Shown here in pieces: positions 1-5,029 of a stretch of DNA of 5,029 nucleotides (within the stretch, counting starts at the first letter, position 1; every line of letters begins with the position of its first letter). Both the position numbers and the translations under genes were made by a program. The notes beneath the pieces are model-generated. The model worked only from the letters and a program-made list of their open reading frames with translations. It had not been told where the DNA came from and searched no databases. This stretch comes from CAZADS01 sp964483985 (GTDB taxonomy: Bacteria > Pseudomonadota > Alphaproteobacteria > Thalassobaculales > Thalassobaculaceae), in the NCBI GenBank assembly GCA_964483985.1, contig CAZADS010000027.1, forward strand, positions 1 to 5,029, in the 5' to 3' direction.

Positions 1-111
1 GGAAGGTCCACTTCTATTTTCCCTTCTATATCCAATATTAATAATATACAAAATAGCTTTTTAAGTTATCCAACCTACCTCTCAATATTAATTCTCCTGT
101 TTCTAAAAACG

Positions 112-558
112 TTACTGCTTACGGAAGCAATTTTTCAAACATTTCGGTTGCTGAGATTGATCGTTAAAATGCTCTATTTCACGGTTTAACGCTGTATGAG
201 TCTCCGGGCAGGGGAACGCCTTCTCCAAAATTTTTTCCATTAACCATTTGGAGTTTTGATTTGAATCGATTTCCCGATTGGATTTTAACCAATTAATTAG
301 ATCTTTTTTATAGTCTTCTAGTATTAATGTGGAAGGTAAACACCAACGGTTATTGTTAAGTGAACCTTTATGCTCAGTCCATGATCTTCCTGTTACTAAT
401 CCTTTGATGGTTTGATCAATATAGGATTTACAGATAGGACGCTCTTTTTCACAGTCTATTTGAAGATCGCGTATACTTTTAAAACCTGACCATCCCGAGG
501 ATGATGATAACAAGCTTATAATTAATGTTATTATCGGTAAGAACAATACCTTATTCAT
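112..558 (-). CDS. Exported Rap1a/Tai-like small cysteine-rich protein
   Basis: This gene encodes 148 residues. The first 20 or so form a signal peptide: a lysine at position 3, then a long hydrophobic run ending in a serine-rich stretch, so the protein is probably periplasmic. The mature part follows the Rap1a/Tai pattern: a cysteine pair (C36, C43), a helical segment with YIDQTIKGLVTG (46-57), a CLP motif (73-75), an acidic/aromatic helix (81-92), and a closing helix ending in FPC (115-117). Two further cysteines, C140 and C144, lie in a polar C-terminal tail. Characterised Rap1a proteins of Serratia are periplasmic immunity proteins against type VI secretion amidases, but many family members have no known role. 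No amidase or secretion gene is adjacent. The ATG at 558 was preferred over an in-frame GTG at 600 because it starts the signal peptide and follows a GGAG; the GTG abuts a purine tract with no spacing. The fold call is fairly sure; the function is unknown. Confidence 0.75.
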   Translation of the reverse strand: MNKVLFLPIITLIISLLSSSSGWSGFKSIRDLQIDCEKERPICKSYIDQTIKGLVTGRSWTEHKGSLNNNRWCLPSTLILEDYKKDLINWLKSNREIDSNQNSKWLMEKILEKAFPCPETHTALNREIEHFNDQSQQPKCLKNCFRKQ

Positions 559-569
559 ATTTAGTAATT

Positions 570-573
570 CTCC
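570..573 (-). promoter_or_regulatory. Ribosome binding site deciding the Rap1a-like start
   Basis: On the minus strand GGAG is followed by 11 bases and then the ATG at 558. The spacing is slightly long, but it is the only purine-rich site properly placed for a start in this frame, and it supports the shorter protein that begins at its signal peptide. Confidence 0.5.
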
Positions 574-630
574 GCGTAAGTTTTGATTAATATGGATCAC
601 TTCCTCTTTAGATCAGATAACTGGTAAAAG

Positions 631-648
631 TTTGATAGATTGATCAAA
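631..648. promoter_or_regulatory. Inverted repeat, candidate operator over the -35 box
   Basis: TTTGAT (631-636) and ATCAAA (643-648) form a perfect inverted repeat around a 6-base spacer, and the inner TTGATCAA (640-647) is itself a palindrome. The repeat covers the candidate -35 element of the flavoprotein promoter, where a repressor could act. No regulator gene is present in the window to pair with it. Confidence 0.35.
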
Positions 649-660
649 ACCAATTTTACT
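632..660 (+). promoter_or_regulatory. Candidate sigma70-type promoter for the flavoprotein gene
   Basis: TTGATA at 632-637 matches the -35 consensus at five of six positions. It is separated by 17 bases from TTTACT at 655-660, which matches the -10 consensus at four of six. Transcription would begin near 667, giving a leader of about 60 bases before the GTG start. The assignment is by eye only; in AT-rich DNA such matches arise by chance. Confidence 0.4.
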
Positions 661-708
661 TTTCGAAAAAGAATAAATTTACTAAATTAGCACTAAATTT
701 TGTACCAT

Positions 709-715
709 GAGGAAG
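709..715 (+). promoter_or_regulatory. Ribosome binding site for the GTG start of the flavoprotein
   Basis: GAGGAAG lies 10 bases before the GTG at 726. No ATG exists in frame between the upstream stop codon at 708-710 and the dinucleotide-binding motif, so this site and the GTG define the start. Confidence 0.55.
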
Positions 716-725
716 AAATTCTTTA

Positions 726-2201
726 GTGAAAGATAAAACGAAAATATATGATGTTGTTGTGGTAGGATGCGGTATTGCTGGGCTTTCGGCTGCTGTTACA
801 GCCCACCAAAACGGGGCAACTGTAGCGATAATAGAAAGAGCAACAAAAAACGAACGTGGGGGCAATACAAGATTTACGGAGAGCTTTTGGCGCATGAAAA
901 GCGAGGAAGCCGTTTCCGACGATTTTGAGGACCGTTTTGCAGCCAATGCCGGTGGTTGGCCCGACCCCGGCATTATTCAAGATTTTAACCGTGATCAAAA
1001 AAATCAATCTCGTGTCCTGCGTTCTTTAAGTGTTTTAGACCCAAATTTAATAACAACAATAGCCAATGAAGCACCAAAGACCATAAAATGGTTGAAACAG
1101 TTCAACATAAAATTTGATTTTTTGCCGCTATACTTTCTAAGTCAGTCCACTACGCGAATGGGACCTATCGGTGGCGGCCTCGCATTAATAGAAGGACTTG
1201 GCTCCTATGCAGATGCTCAAAACGAAATTGATTTTTTTTATGAGACGTCAGCCCAAAAATTAATAACAAATGACCAAGGTGCAATCGTTGGAATAAAAGC
1301 CATTGCCCCACAGCATCAAACAATCAGCATTATGGGAAAAAGTATTGTCTTGGCAAGCGGTGGCTTCGAAGGAAATCCGGAAATGCTTAGCCAATATATT
1401 GGAGCACAAACGCAATTCATAAGACCGGTGTCACGAGGAGGCTACTATAATAGAGGAGAAGGTATACGGATGGCCTTAAATGCCGGCGCTGCTCCAAGCG
1501 GCGACTATGGCAGCTTTCACGCCCAACCTATCGATCCCCGATCGTCAGATATTGAACCTGTTGTCCTAAATTACAGTTATGGAATCCTCATCAACGACTC
1601 GGGACGCAGGTTTACCGATGAGGCGCCCGATATGGTAGATATAACCTACGAAATTATAACTCGTCTCATAATGAAACAACGCAATGGGATCGCCTATGCT
1701 GTTTTCGATAAATCGCTAGAAGACATCGCAAATTGGCCGATAACGGTCCGGTCGAAAATACCGCCTATTCAAAGTAACGATCTACCTTCATTAGCAGAAA
1801 AACTAAACGTCGATAAAGGCCAATTTCTTAAAACCATAGATGACTACAACCGCTCCGCACCTAATTCAACTGACTTCGATCCACTAAAATTAGATGGTCT
1901 AGCCACTACCGGTTTGATTCCCCAAAAATCAAATTGGTCCCGTTCTATTCAACAGCCACCCTTTAGCGCCTGGCCAATAATTTGCTCTAATTGCTTTACA
2001 TTCGGGGGGATTAAAATCGACGATAAAGCACGCGCAATTAACACCGAAGGAGATATTATTCCAGGACTTTATGTTACTGGTGAAGCGGCAGGGATTTATT
2101 ACCGTGTCTACACGGGAGCTACGTCAGTAATGCGTGGAGCTGTTACCGGCAGACTAGCCGGCAGGGACGCCGCATTAAGAAGAAATACAAACACTCAATA
2201 A
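726..2201 (+). CDS. FAD-binding dehydrogenase, TcuA/fumarate reductase flavoprotein superfamily
   Basis: This gene encodes 491 residues, a usual length for single-domain members of the fumarate reductase/succinate dehydrogenase flavoprotein superfamily. The N-terminus has the dinucleotide-binding fold with GCGIAG (14-19) and a ribose-binding acid at E37, followed by RGGNTRFT (44-51), typical of proteins annotated as tricarballylate dehydrogenase TcuA. LASGGFEGN (209-217), GEGIRMALNAGA (244-255), CFTFGGIKID (423-432) and the second FAD-contact segment GLYVTGEAAG (447-456) come in the expected order. FTFGG stands where true fumarate reductases carry a histidine, and the DEAPDMVD segment (298-305) lacks the arginine acid catalyst, so fumarate reduction is unlikely. 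The expected activity is flavin-dependent oxidation or reduction of a small carboxylated or cyclic substrate in the cytoplasm; the substrate is unknown. No TcuB-type electron-transfer partner is adjacent. The GTG start at 726 follows GAGGAAG (709-715), and an in-frame TGA at 708-710 rules out a longer protein. It probably shares a transcript with the oxidoreductase gene 91 bases downstream. Confidence 0.85.
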   Translation: MKDKTKIYDVVVVGCGIAGLSAAVTAHQNGATVAIIERATKNERGGNTRFTESFWRMKSEEAVSDDFEDRFAANAGGWPDPGIIQDFNRDQKNQSRVLRSLSVLDPNLITTIANEAPKTIKWLKQFNIKFDFLPLYFLSQSTTRMGPIGGGLALIEGLGSYADAQNEIDFFYETSAQKLITNDQGAIVGIKAIAPQHQTISIMGKSIVLASGGFEGNPEMLSQYIGAQTQFIRPVSRGGYYNRGEGIRMALNAGAAPSGDYGSFHAQPIDPRSSDIEPVVLNYSYGILINDSGRRFTDEAPDMVDITYEIITRLIMKQRNGIAYAVFDKSLEDIANWPITVRSKIPPIQSNDLPSLAEKLNVDKGQFLKTIDDYNRSAPNSTDFDPLKLDGLATTGLIPQKSNWSRSIQQPPFSAWPIICSNCFTFGGIKIDDKARAINTEGDIIPGLYVTGEAAGIYYRVYTGATSVMRGAVTGRLAGRDAALRRNTNTQ

Positions 2202-2292
2202 TCCCCAACCCGTTTTAGTTCACCTGTTTTGTGATTAATATAGATATGCTGGGCATTATTACGACGATCAAAACAATAAAGGTCAGAACCAG

Positions 2293-3162
2293 ATGAGACA
2301 AAAACTTGGAGCCGATTTCCCTACTAGGGACATGCGTGCCGATCCAAAATTAATATGGGACTGGGCTCAGGCTGCGGAAGATCTAGGGTATAATTATATT
2401 TCAGTAGCGGACCATGTTTTAGGGGCCGATCGTTCAACTCTGCTAAGTTTTAAAGGCCCTTACGATGCTAATGATTGTTTTCATGAGACATTCTGCACAC
2501 TATCTTTCATGGCGGGAGCCACCAAAAAAGTTGGCTTGGTCAGTGGAGTTCTCATTTTACCACAACGACAAACAGCACTAGTTGCCAAACAAGCTGCTCA
2601 AATAGATATCCTTAGCAGCGGGCGATTACGATTAGGGATTGGCGTAGGCTGGAATTCGATCGAGTATGAATCGCTTGGTATGGATTGGAAAACAAGAGGA
2701 AGAAGACAAGCGGAACAGGTTCTTCTGCTCAATCAACTTTGGACCAATCCGGTGGTATTTTTTGAAGGTGAGTTTGAAAGTGTTCGTCATGCCGGAATAA
2801 ATCCATTACCTATTCAACAACCGATTCCCATATGGTTTGGGGGTTCTGCAGACCCAGTGTTGAACCGTGCTGCGCAGCTAGGCCAGGGCTGGATCCCGAT
2901 TGGTAATCCGGGTCCTGAAACGATCACTCAATTAAAGAAATTAAAAGAGTATTTAACCTTGGAAGGCCGGAGCACTAATCAATTTGGAATAGAGGCCTGG
3001 ATAAGATTCGGTAATGGAAACCCCGATAATTGGATCGAAACCGCCAAACTTTGGGACGAATTAGGAGCAACACATTTAACGTTTTACACTTCAGGACAAG
3101 GTGCGGGATCTTTAAAAAACCAAATAATCGAGATGGAAAAATTCAAAAATTGCTTAAGTTAA
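2293..3162 (+). CDS. LLM-class (luciferase-like) flavin- or F420-dependent oxidoreductase
   Basis: This gene encodes 289 residues of the bacterial luciferase-like TIM-barrel family, resembling the group often annotated as TIGR03619 F420-dependent enzymes. Family hallmarks are the opening strand KLGADFPTRD (4-13), a helix and strand ending in SVADH (37-41), the segment from VLILPQRQ (86-93) through LSSGRLRLGIGVGWN (107-121) that lines the cofactor pocket, and IPIWFGGSADPVLNRAAQLG (178-197). No signal peptide is present, so the enzyme is cytoplasmic. Members oxidise or reduce organic substrates with reduced FMN or with F420; the sequence alone does not settle which. The ATG follows AAAGG (2278-2282) with 10 bases between. 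No terminator was seen in the 91-base gap after the flavoprotein gene, so the two are probably cotranscribed and may act in the same pathway. The family call is firm; substrate and cofactor are open. Confidence 0.88.
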   Translation: MRQKLGADFPTRDMRADPKLIWDWAQAAEDLGYNYISVADHVLGADRSTLLSFKGPYDANDCFHETFCTLSFMAGATKKVGLVSGVLILPQRQTALVAKQAAQIDILSSGRLRLGIGVGWNSIEYESLGMDWKTRGRRQAEQVLLLNQLWTNPVVFFEGEFESVRHAGINPLPIQQPIPIWFGGSADPVLNRAAQLGQGWIPIGNPGPETITQLKKLKEYLTLEGRSTNQFGIEAWIRFGNGNPDNWIETAKLWDELGATHLTFYTSGQGAGSLKNQIIEMEKFKNCLS

Positions 3163-3195
3163 TTACCAGAATCTATATCTTCCATCACCATCAAT

Positions 3196-3228
3196 AAAAA
3201 ACACGCCGGCCTAAATAAGGCCGGCGTG
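3196..3228 (-). terminator. Rho-independent terminator of the TRAP binding-protein gene
   Basis: CACGCCGGCC (3202-3211) and GGCCGGCGTG (3219-3228) form a perfect 10-bp GC-rich stem. An extra T-A pair makes it 11 bp with a 5-base loop. On the minus strand the stem is followed directly by six U residues (3201-3196), the classic layout for ending the gene at 3253-4287. On the plus strand the stem is followed by CTATTACTATTA rather than a U run, so termination of the oxidoreductase transcript here would be weaker. Confidence 0.88.
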
Positions 3229-3252
3229 CTATTACTATTAGTCGATCAAAGA

Positions 3253-4287
3253 CTACCTATATCGATGCGCCTGTGACCAAAGAGTCTTGTACTCTACTTG
3301 AGATGCCCATACTTTACGGAACCAATCGTTTGCGTTTTTAGAAGTTTCTTCCACCCACTGATTTGTCGCTTTTTCAGCAGCATCTTTAAATTCTTGCGGC
3401 AGATCAATGATTTCGTTCTTCTTGCTATTAACGTATTTCATCCAATTTGGCGCATCATCGTGGCCAAGCTTCAAATACAGATCCATAGTCATAAGTTGTC
3501 CTGCGGCTTTTATCTGTTGCTTCCGCAGATCTGACATTTTGTTCCACACTTTCATATTAACTGCACACTCATGCATGGCAATTGGTTGATGAACGCCGGG
3601 GACGATAATATATTTCGCAACTTTCTCGAATCCCATAACAATATTATGGGTAGGCGTTCCCCATTCAATTGCATCAACTACTTTCCGTTCTAAGGCAGGA
3701 TAAACTTCCGCTCCAGCTAAGATTACTGTTGAGGCTCCAAGCTTCTGAGCAATTTCTGCCCAAGCACCGGCCGTACGAACTTTCATTCCTTTATAGTCCG
3801 CCAAACCACGAATTGGTTTATGGCTATGAGCAAAAAGCTCACGAGGAGCTGAACCGCAAGGCACAGCTGCAACATCAAACTCTTTCATGCGCCAATCCAT
3901 CCACATTTCTTTTCCACCACCGCGGAACGTCCAATGCATCATTTTATCCCAACCCATGGATCCCGCAAAACCTCCAAATAAAATAGCCGTCTTATCGACG
4001 CCCCAGTCGTAACCAGACCAGTTATGTCCAATCTGAGCTACACCCTTCTTGATGGTATCGGTAACTTTCAAAGCCTTACCTAGGGTACCACCTGGAAAAA
4101 CTTCTATTTTTACCTCATTATTTGTGGTCATCTCCATGTTAGCCGCCGCACCGCGTGCAACAAATTCCAGCATGATGCCTCCACCCCATGGTGTGGCCAT
4201 ATCAAGTTTAGTTGCGGCATTTGCTGTTCCAATCGCGCCAAAGCCTATTAAACTGGCGAGCCCGATTTTCATCAAATTGGATTTCAT
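3253..4287 (-). CDS. TRAP transporter solute-binding protein, DctP/TakP-like
   Basis: This gene encodes 344 residues, a normal length for a periplasmic binding protein of tripartite ATP-independent transporters. Residues 1-24 are a signal peptide with early lysines, a hydrophobic core and an ANA cleavage motif (22-24). The mature protein shows family features in order: IEVFPGGTLGKAL (61-73), FRGGGKEMW (121-129), LADYKGMKVRTAG (162-174) with R171 expected to bind the ligand carboxylate, AGAEVYPALERKVVDAIEW (191-209), and FEKVAKYIIVPGVHQP (220-235). These resemble TakP-type proteins that bind alpha-keto or other carboxylic acids, so an organic acid ligand is likely but unidentified. In a hand alignment, a position I recall as glutamine in TakP is E150 here. 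Membrane partners DctQ and DctM are not beside it: the gene is convergent with the oxidoreductase gene and divergent from the crotonase gene. The ATG at 4287 follows GGGAG at ideal spacing; a longer in-frame TTG start at 4332 would bury the signal peptide and was rejected. Confidence 0.9.
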   Translation of the reverse strand: MKSNLMKIGLASLIGFGAIGTANAATKLDMATPWGGGIMLEFVARGAAANMEMTTNNEVKIEVFPGGTLGKALKVTDTIKKGVAQIGHNWSGYDWGVDKTAILFGGFAGSMGWDKMMHWTFRGGGKEMWMDWRMKEFDVAAVPCGSAPRELFAHSHKPIRGLADYKGMKVRTAGAWAEIAQKLGASTVILAGAEVYPALERKVVDAIEWGTPTHNIVMGFEKVAKYIIVPGVHQPIAMHECAVNMKVWNKMSDLRKQQIKAAGQLMTMDLYLKLGHDDAPNWMKYVNSKKNEIIDLPQEFKDAAEKATNQWVEETSKNANDWFRKVWASQVEYKTLWSQAHRYR

Positions 4288-4293
4288 AGATTT

Positions 4294-4298
4294 CTCCC
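4294..4298 (-). promoter_or_regulatory. Ribosome binding site deciding the binding-protein start
   Basis: On the minus strand GGGAG is followed by 6 bases and the ATG at 4287. This strong, well-spaced site places the start at the beginning of the signal peptide rather than at the upstream TTG (4332). Confidence 0.8.
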
Positions 4299-4464
4299 GT
4301 TTAGCTCTAAATGACGCATTCGTAATCGTCAAAACCTGAACAAAATTTTGGAATTTTTAGGTTAGTTGAAACAGAACTCCTCCGTTTCATTATCAACTCA
4401 GTTTTTATTTTCTTAAATTCCATAACCTGCTCTATTTTTCAACGAAAGCTGCGCTAGTTAATAC

Positions 4465-4491
4465 AGTATAGCGTTTTAGTTTGAATTTCAA
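4465..4491 (-). promoter_or_regulatory. Candidate promoter for the TRAP binding-protein gene
   Basis: Read on the minus strand, TTGAAA (4491-4486) matches the -35 consensus at five of six positions and TATACT (4470-4465) matches the -10 at five of six. The spacer is 15 bases, shorter than ideal, which suggests a weak or activator-dependent promoter if real. The leader would be about 170 bases. Confidence 0.35.
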
Positions 4492-4493
4492 AC
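4479..4493. promoter_or_regulatory. 15-base palindrome, candidate operator
   Basis: GTTTGAA (4479-4485) and TTCAAAC (4487-4493) are perfect inverted arms around a single central base. The palindrome covers the candidate -35 box of the binding-protein promoter, a typical place for a dimeric regulator. The regulator is not in the window. Confidence 0.45.
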
Positions 4494-4517
4494 CAGGAGA
4501 TCATATTTTCTCTGAAC

Positions 4518-4601
4518 ATATGCTGATTTGTAACCGAATTTATTCGGAAAATGCGTAATTTAAAGAATATCAGAAAATTAAATCTAAAGGAATCAGCATA
4601 T
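4518..4601. repeat. 11-bp inverted repeat pair spanning 84 bases
   Basis: ATATGCTGATT (4518-4528) is exactly complementary to AATCAGCATAT (4591-4601), with 62 bases between. The arms could pair in an RNA, enclosing the smaller hairpin at 4534-4547, or act as two separate sites for one DNA-binding protein. No flanking target duplication or transposase suggests a mobile element. Confidence 0.45.
4534..4547. repeat. Small palindrome CCGAAT/ATTCGG
   Basis: CCGAAT (4534-4539) and ATTCGG (4542-4547) are perfect inverted arms around TT. With a 2-base loop it is more plausible as a protein-binding palindrome than as a stable RNA hairpin. It sits between the arms of the longer repeat at 4518-4601. 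Confidence 0.35.
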
Positions 4602-4711
4602 AATTAAACAATAAACAGCTTTAAAAAATAAATGGTTGATTTATTAAATAATATCGTCTGTGTATTGATACTAATTTGTTGATTGGATGTTTGAGTCCCA
4701 CGGAGAGACCA

Positions 4712-5029
4712 ATGAATTTCACTAATATTTTATTTGATGTTTCAAAAGGTATTGCCACATTGACGCTTAATCGCCCCGAGGCACGAAACGCGCTATCTCC
4801 AGAGATGAGAAGTGAAATAACGCAGGCTTTGGAAATTATTAAGGAACAAGCTGCGGACAATATTCATGTCTTAATTTTAACCGGAGCCGGAGGTTCGTTT
4901 TGCGCCGGTGGTGATGTTAAATCGATGGGCTCACGATTAGGATCAGCCACTAAAGCGCGAGCTGCTCTAAGAACCAGCCACCAAAACATGTTTGACCTTT
5001 TGAATCTAGAAGTGCCGGTAATCAGCCTC
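4712..5029 (+). CDS. Enoyl-CoA hydratase/isomerase family protein (crotonase), 5' part
   Basis: The window contains the first 106 codons of an open frame that runs off the right edge; family members are usually about 260 residues, so roughly the first 40% is present. The N-terminal strands ILFDVSKGIATLTLNRPEARNAL (6-28) contain the conserved NRPEARNAL substrate-binding segment. LTGAGGSFCAGGDVKSM (56-72) carries the first oxyanion-hole motif with A65 and the adjacent GGD. The VPVISL ending matches the strand before the second oxyanion region, which together with the catalytic acids lies beyond the window. The expected role is hydration, isomerisation or related chemistry on an acyl-CoA thioester in the cytoplasm, as in fatty-acid or aromatic-acid degradation; the exact reaction cannot be read from this part. 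The ATG follows GGAGAG (4702-4707) with 4 bases between. Upstream in-frame TTG codons are less likely starts. The gene is divergent from the TRAP binding-protein gene. Confidence 0.9.
   Translation, partial: MNFTNILFDVSKGIATLTLNRPEARNALSPEMRSEITQALEIIKEQAADNIHVLILTGAGGSFCAGGDVKSMGSRLGSATKARAALRTSHQNMFDLLNLEVPVISL

Larger units (their letters stand above)
559..725. promoter_or_regulatory. Divergent intergenic region between Rap1a-like gene and flavoprotein gene
   Basis: This 167-base AT-rich stretch must hold the start signals for both flanking genes, which point away from each other. It contains a plausible plus-strand promoter (632-660), an inverted repeat over its -35 box (631-648), and a wider inverted pair GTTTTGAT (580-587) and ATCAAAAC (643-650). 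I could not identify a convincing minus-strand promoter. A nine-codon open frame beginning ATG at 707 overlaps the flavoprotein start, but it is too short to call. Confidence 0.6.
4288..4711. other. AT-rich divergent intergenic region with multiple inverted repeats
   Basis: This 424-base region separates the start of the binding-protein gene (minus) from that of the crotonase gene (plus). It holds the ribosome sites of both, a candidate minus-strand promoter (4465-4491), a 15-base palindrome (4479-4493), an 11-bp long-range inverted repeat (4518-4528 with 4591-4601) and a small palindrome between its arms (4534-4547). A 27-codon minus-strand open frame (4307-4390) lies in the binding-protein leader and is not called as a gene. 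For the crotonase gene, TTGATT at 4636-4641 is a possible -35 box but has no good -10 partner. I see no credible protein or RNA gene here. Confidence 0.6.

Noticed and set aside
33..92. Direct repeat CAATATTAAT at 33-42 and 83-92, plus the AT palindrome at 35-47
   Set aside because: The words are almost pure A and T in a very AT-rich gap and are expected by chance; no U run makes the palindrome a terminator.
1..189. Plus-strand open frame from the left edge to a stop at 187-189, and a shorter one to a stop at 62-64, possibly the end of an upstream gene
   Set aside because: The longer frame overlaps the Rap1a-like gene antisense, and the shorter is only 20 codons of low-complexity AT-rich sequence; neither shows a recognisable protein.
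707..736. Nine-codon open frame starting ATG at 707, overlapping the flavoprotein start
   Set aside because: It is too short to support as a gene; its first bases are better explained as the ribosome binding site for the GTG at 726.
656..1007. Two minus-strand open frames opposite the 5' part of the flavoprotein gene
   Set aside because: Their translations resemble no known family and the plus-strand frame has full conserved motifs, so they are antisense shadows.
4288..4332. N-terminal extension of the binding protein from a TTG at 4332
   Set aside because: It would place 15 polar residues before the signal peptide and ignore the well-spaced GGGAG before the ATG at 4287.
3298..4339. Several plus-strand open frames opposite the binding-protein gene
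   Set aside because: They lie antisense to a gene with clear family motifs and a signal peptide, and their translations have no recognisable features.
4520..4558. Twelve-codon plus-strand open frame starting at an ATG at 4520
   Set aside because: The nearest AGGAGA (4495-4500) is about 20 bases upstream, too far to serve it, and the frame is too short to judge.
4621..4860. Minus-strand 79-residue open frame across the crotonase start
   Set aside because: The plus strand encodes a clear crotonase N-terminus with oxyanion-hole motif over the same bases, so this is an antisense shadow.

Overview
The window looks like chromosomal DNA of a Gram-negative, probably marine or otherwise aquatic, proteobacterium, most likely an alphaproteobacterium. 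This rests on an AT-leaning composition, a TRAP-type periplasmic binding protein, two exported proteins with Sec-type signal peptides, and a set of metabolic oxidoreductase and acyl-CoA genes common in such genomes. The lineage is inference; no marker gene is present.

Layout, left to right. An exported small protein of the Rap1a/Tai type lies on the minus strand (112-558). A 167-base divergent promoter region follows (559-725), with a recognisable promoter overlapped by an inverted repeat. Two plus-strand genes come next: an FAD-binding dehydrogenase of the TcuA/fumarate reductase flavoprotein superfamily (726-2201, GTG start) and a luciferase-like monooxygenase-family oxidoreductase (2293-3162). 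A GC-rich hairpin terminator (about 3196-3228) separates them from a convergent minus-strand gene for a DctP/TakP-like TRAP solute-binding protein (3253-4287). A 424-base AT-rich divergent intergenic region (4288-4711) carries several inverted repeats. The window ends inside a plus-strand enoyl-CoA hydratase/isomerase gene (4712-5029, first 106 codons).

The likely working picture is a small catabolic neighbourhood. The binding protein would capture an organic acid in the periplasm. The flavoprotein and the luciferase-like enzyme would carry out redox steps on an organic substrate, and the crotonase would act on an acyl-CoA intermediate. The sequence does not identify the substrate. The usual partner genes (TRAP membrane subunits DctQ/DctM, the TcuB electron-transfer protein, a transcriptional regulator) are absent from the window. 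The Rap1a-like gene appears unrelated to this metabolism.

I found no mobile element, CRISPR array, tRNA or rRNA. I see no convincing evidence of a wholly new system. The points most worth a second look are the orphan Rap1a-like gene, the partnerless flavoprotein and binding protein, and the palindromes in the two divergent intergenic regions.
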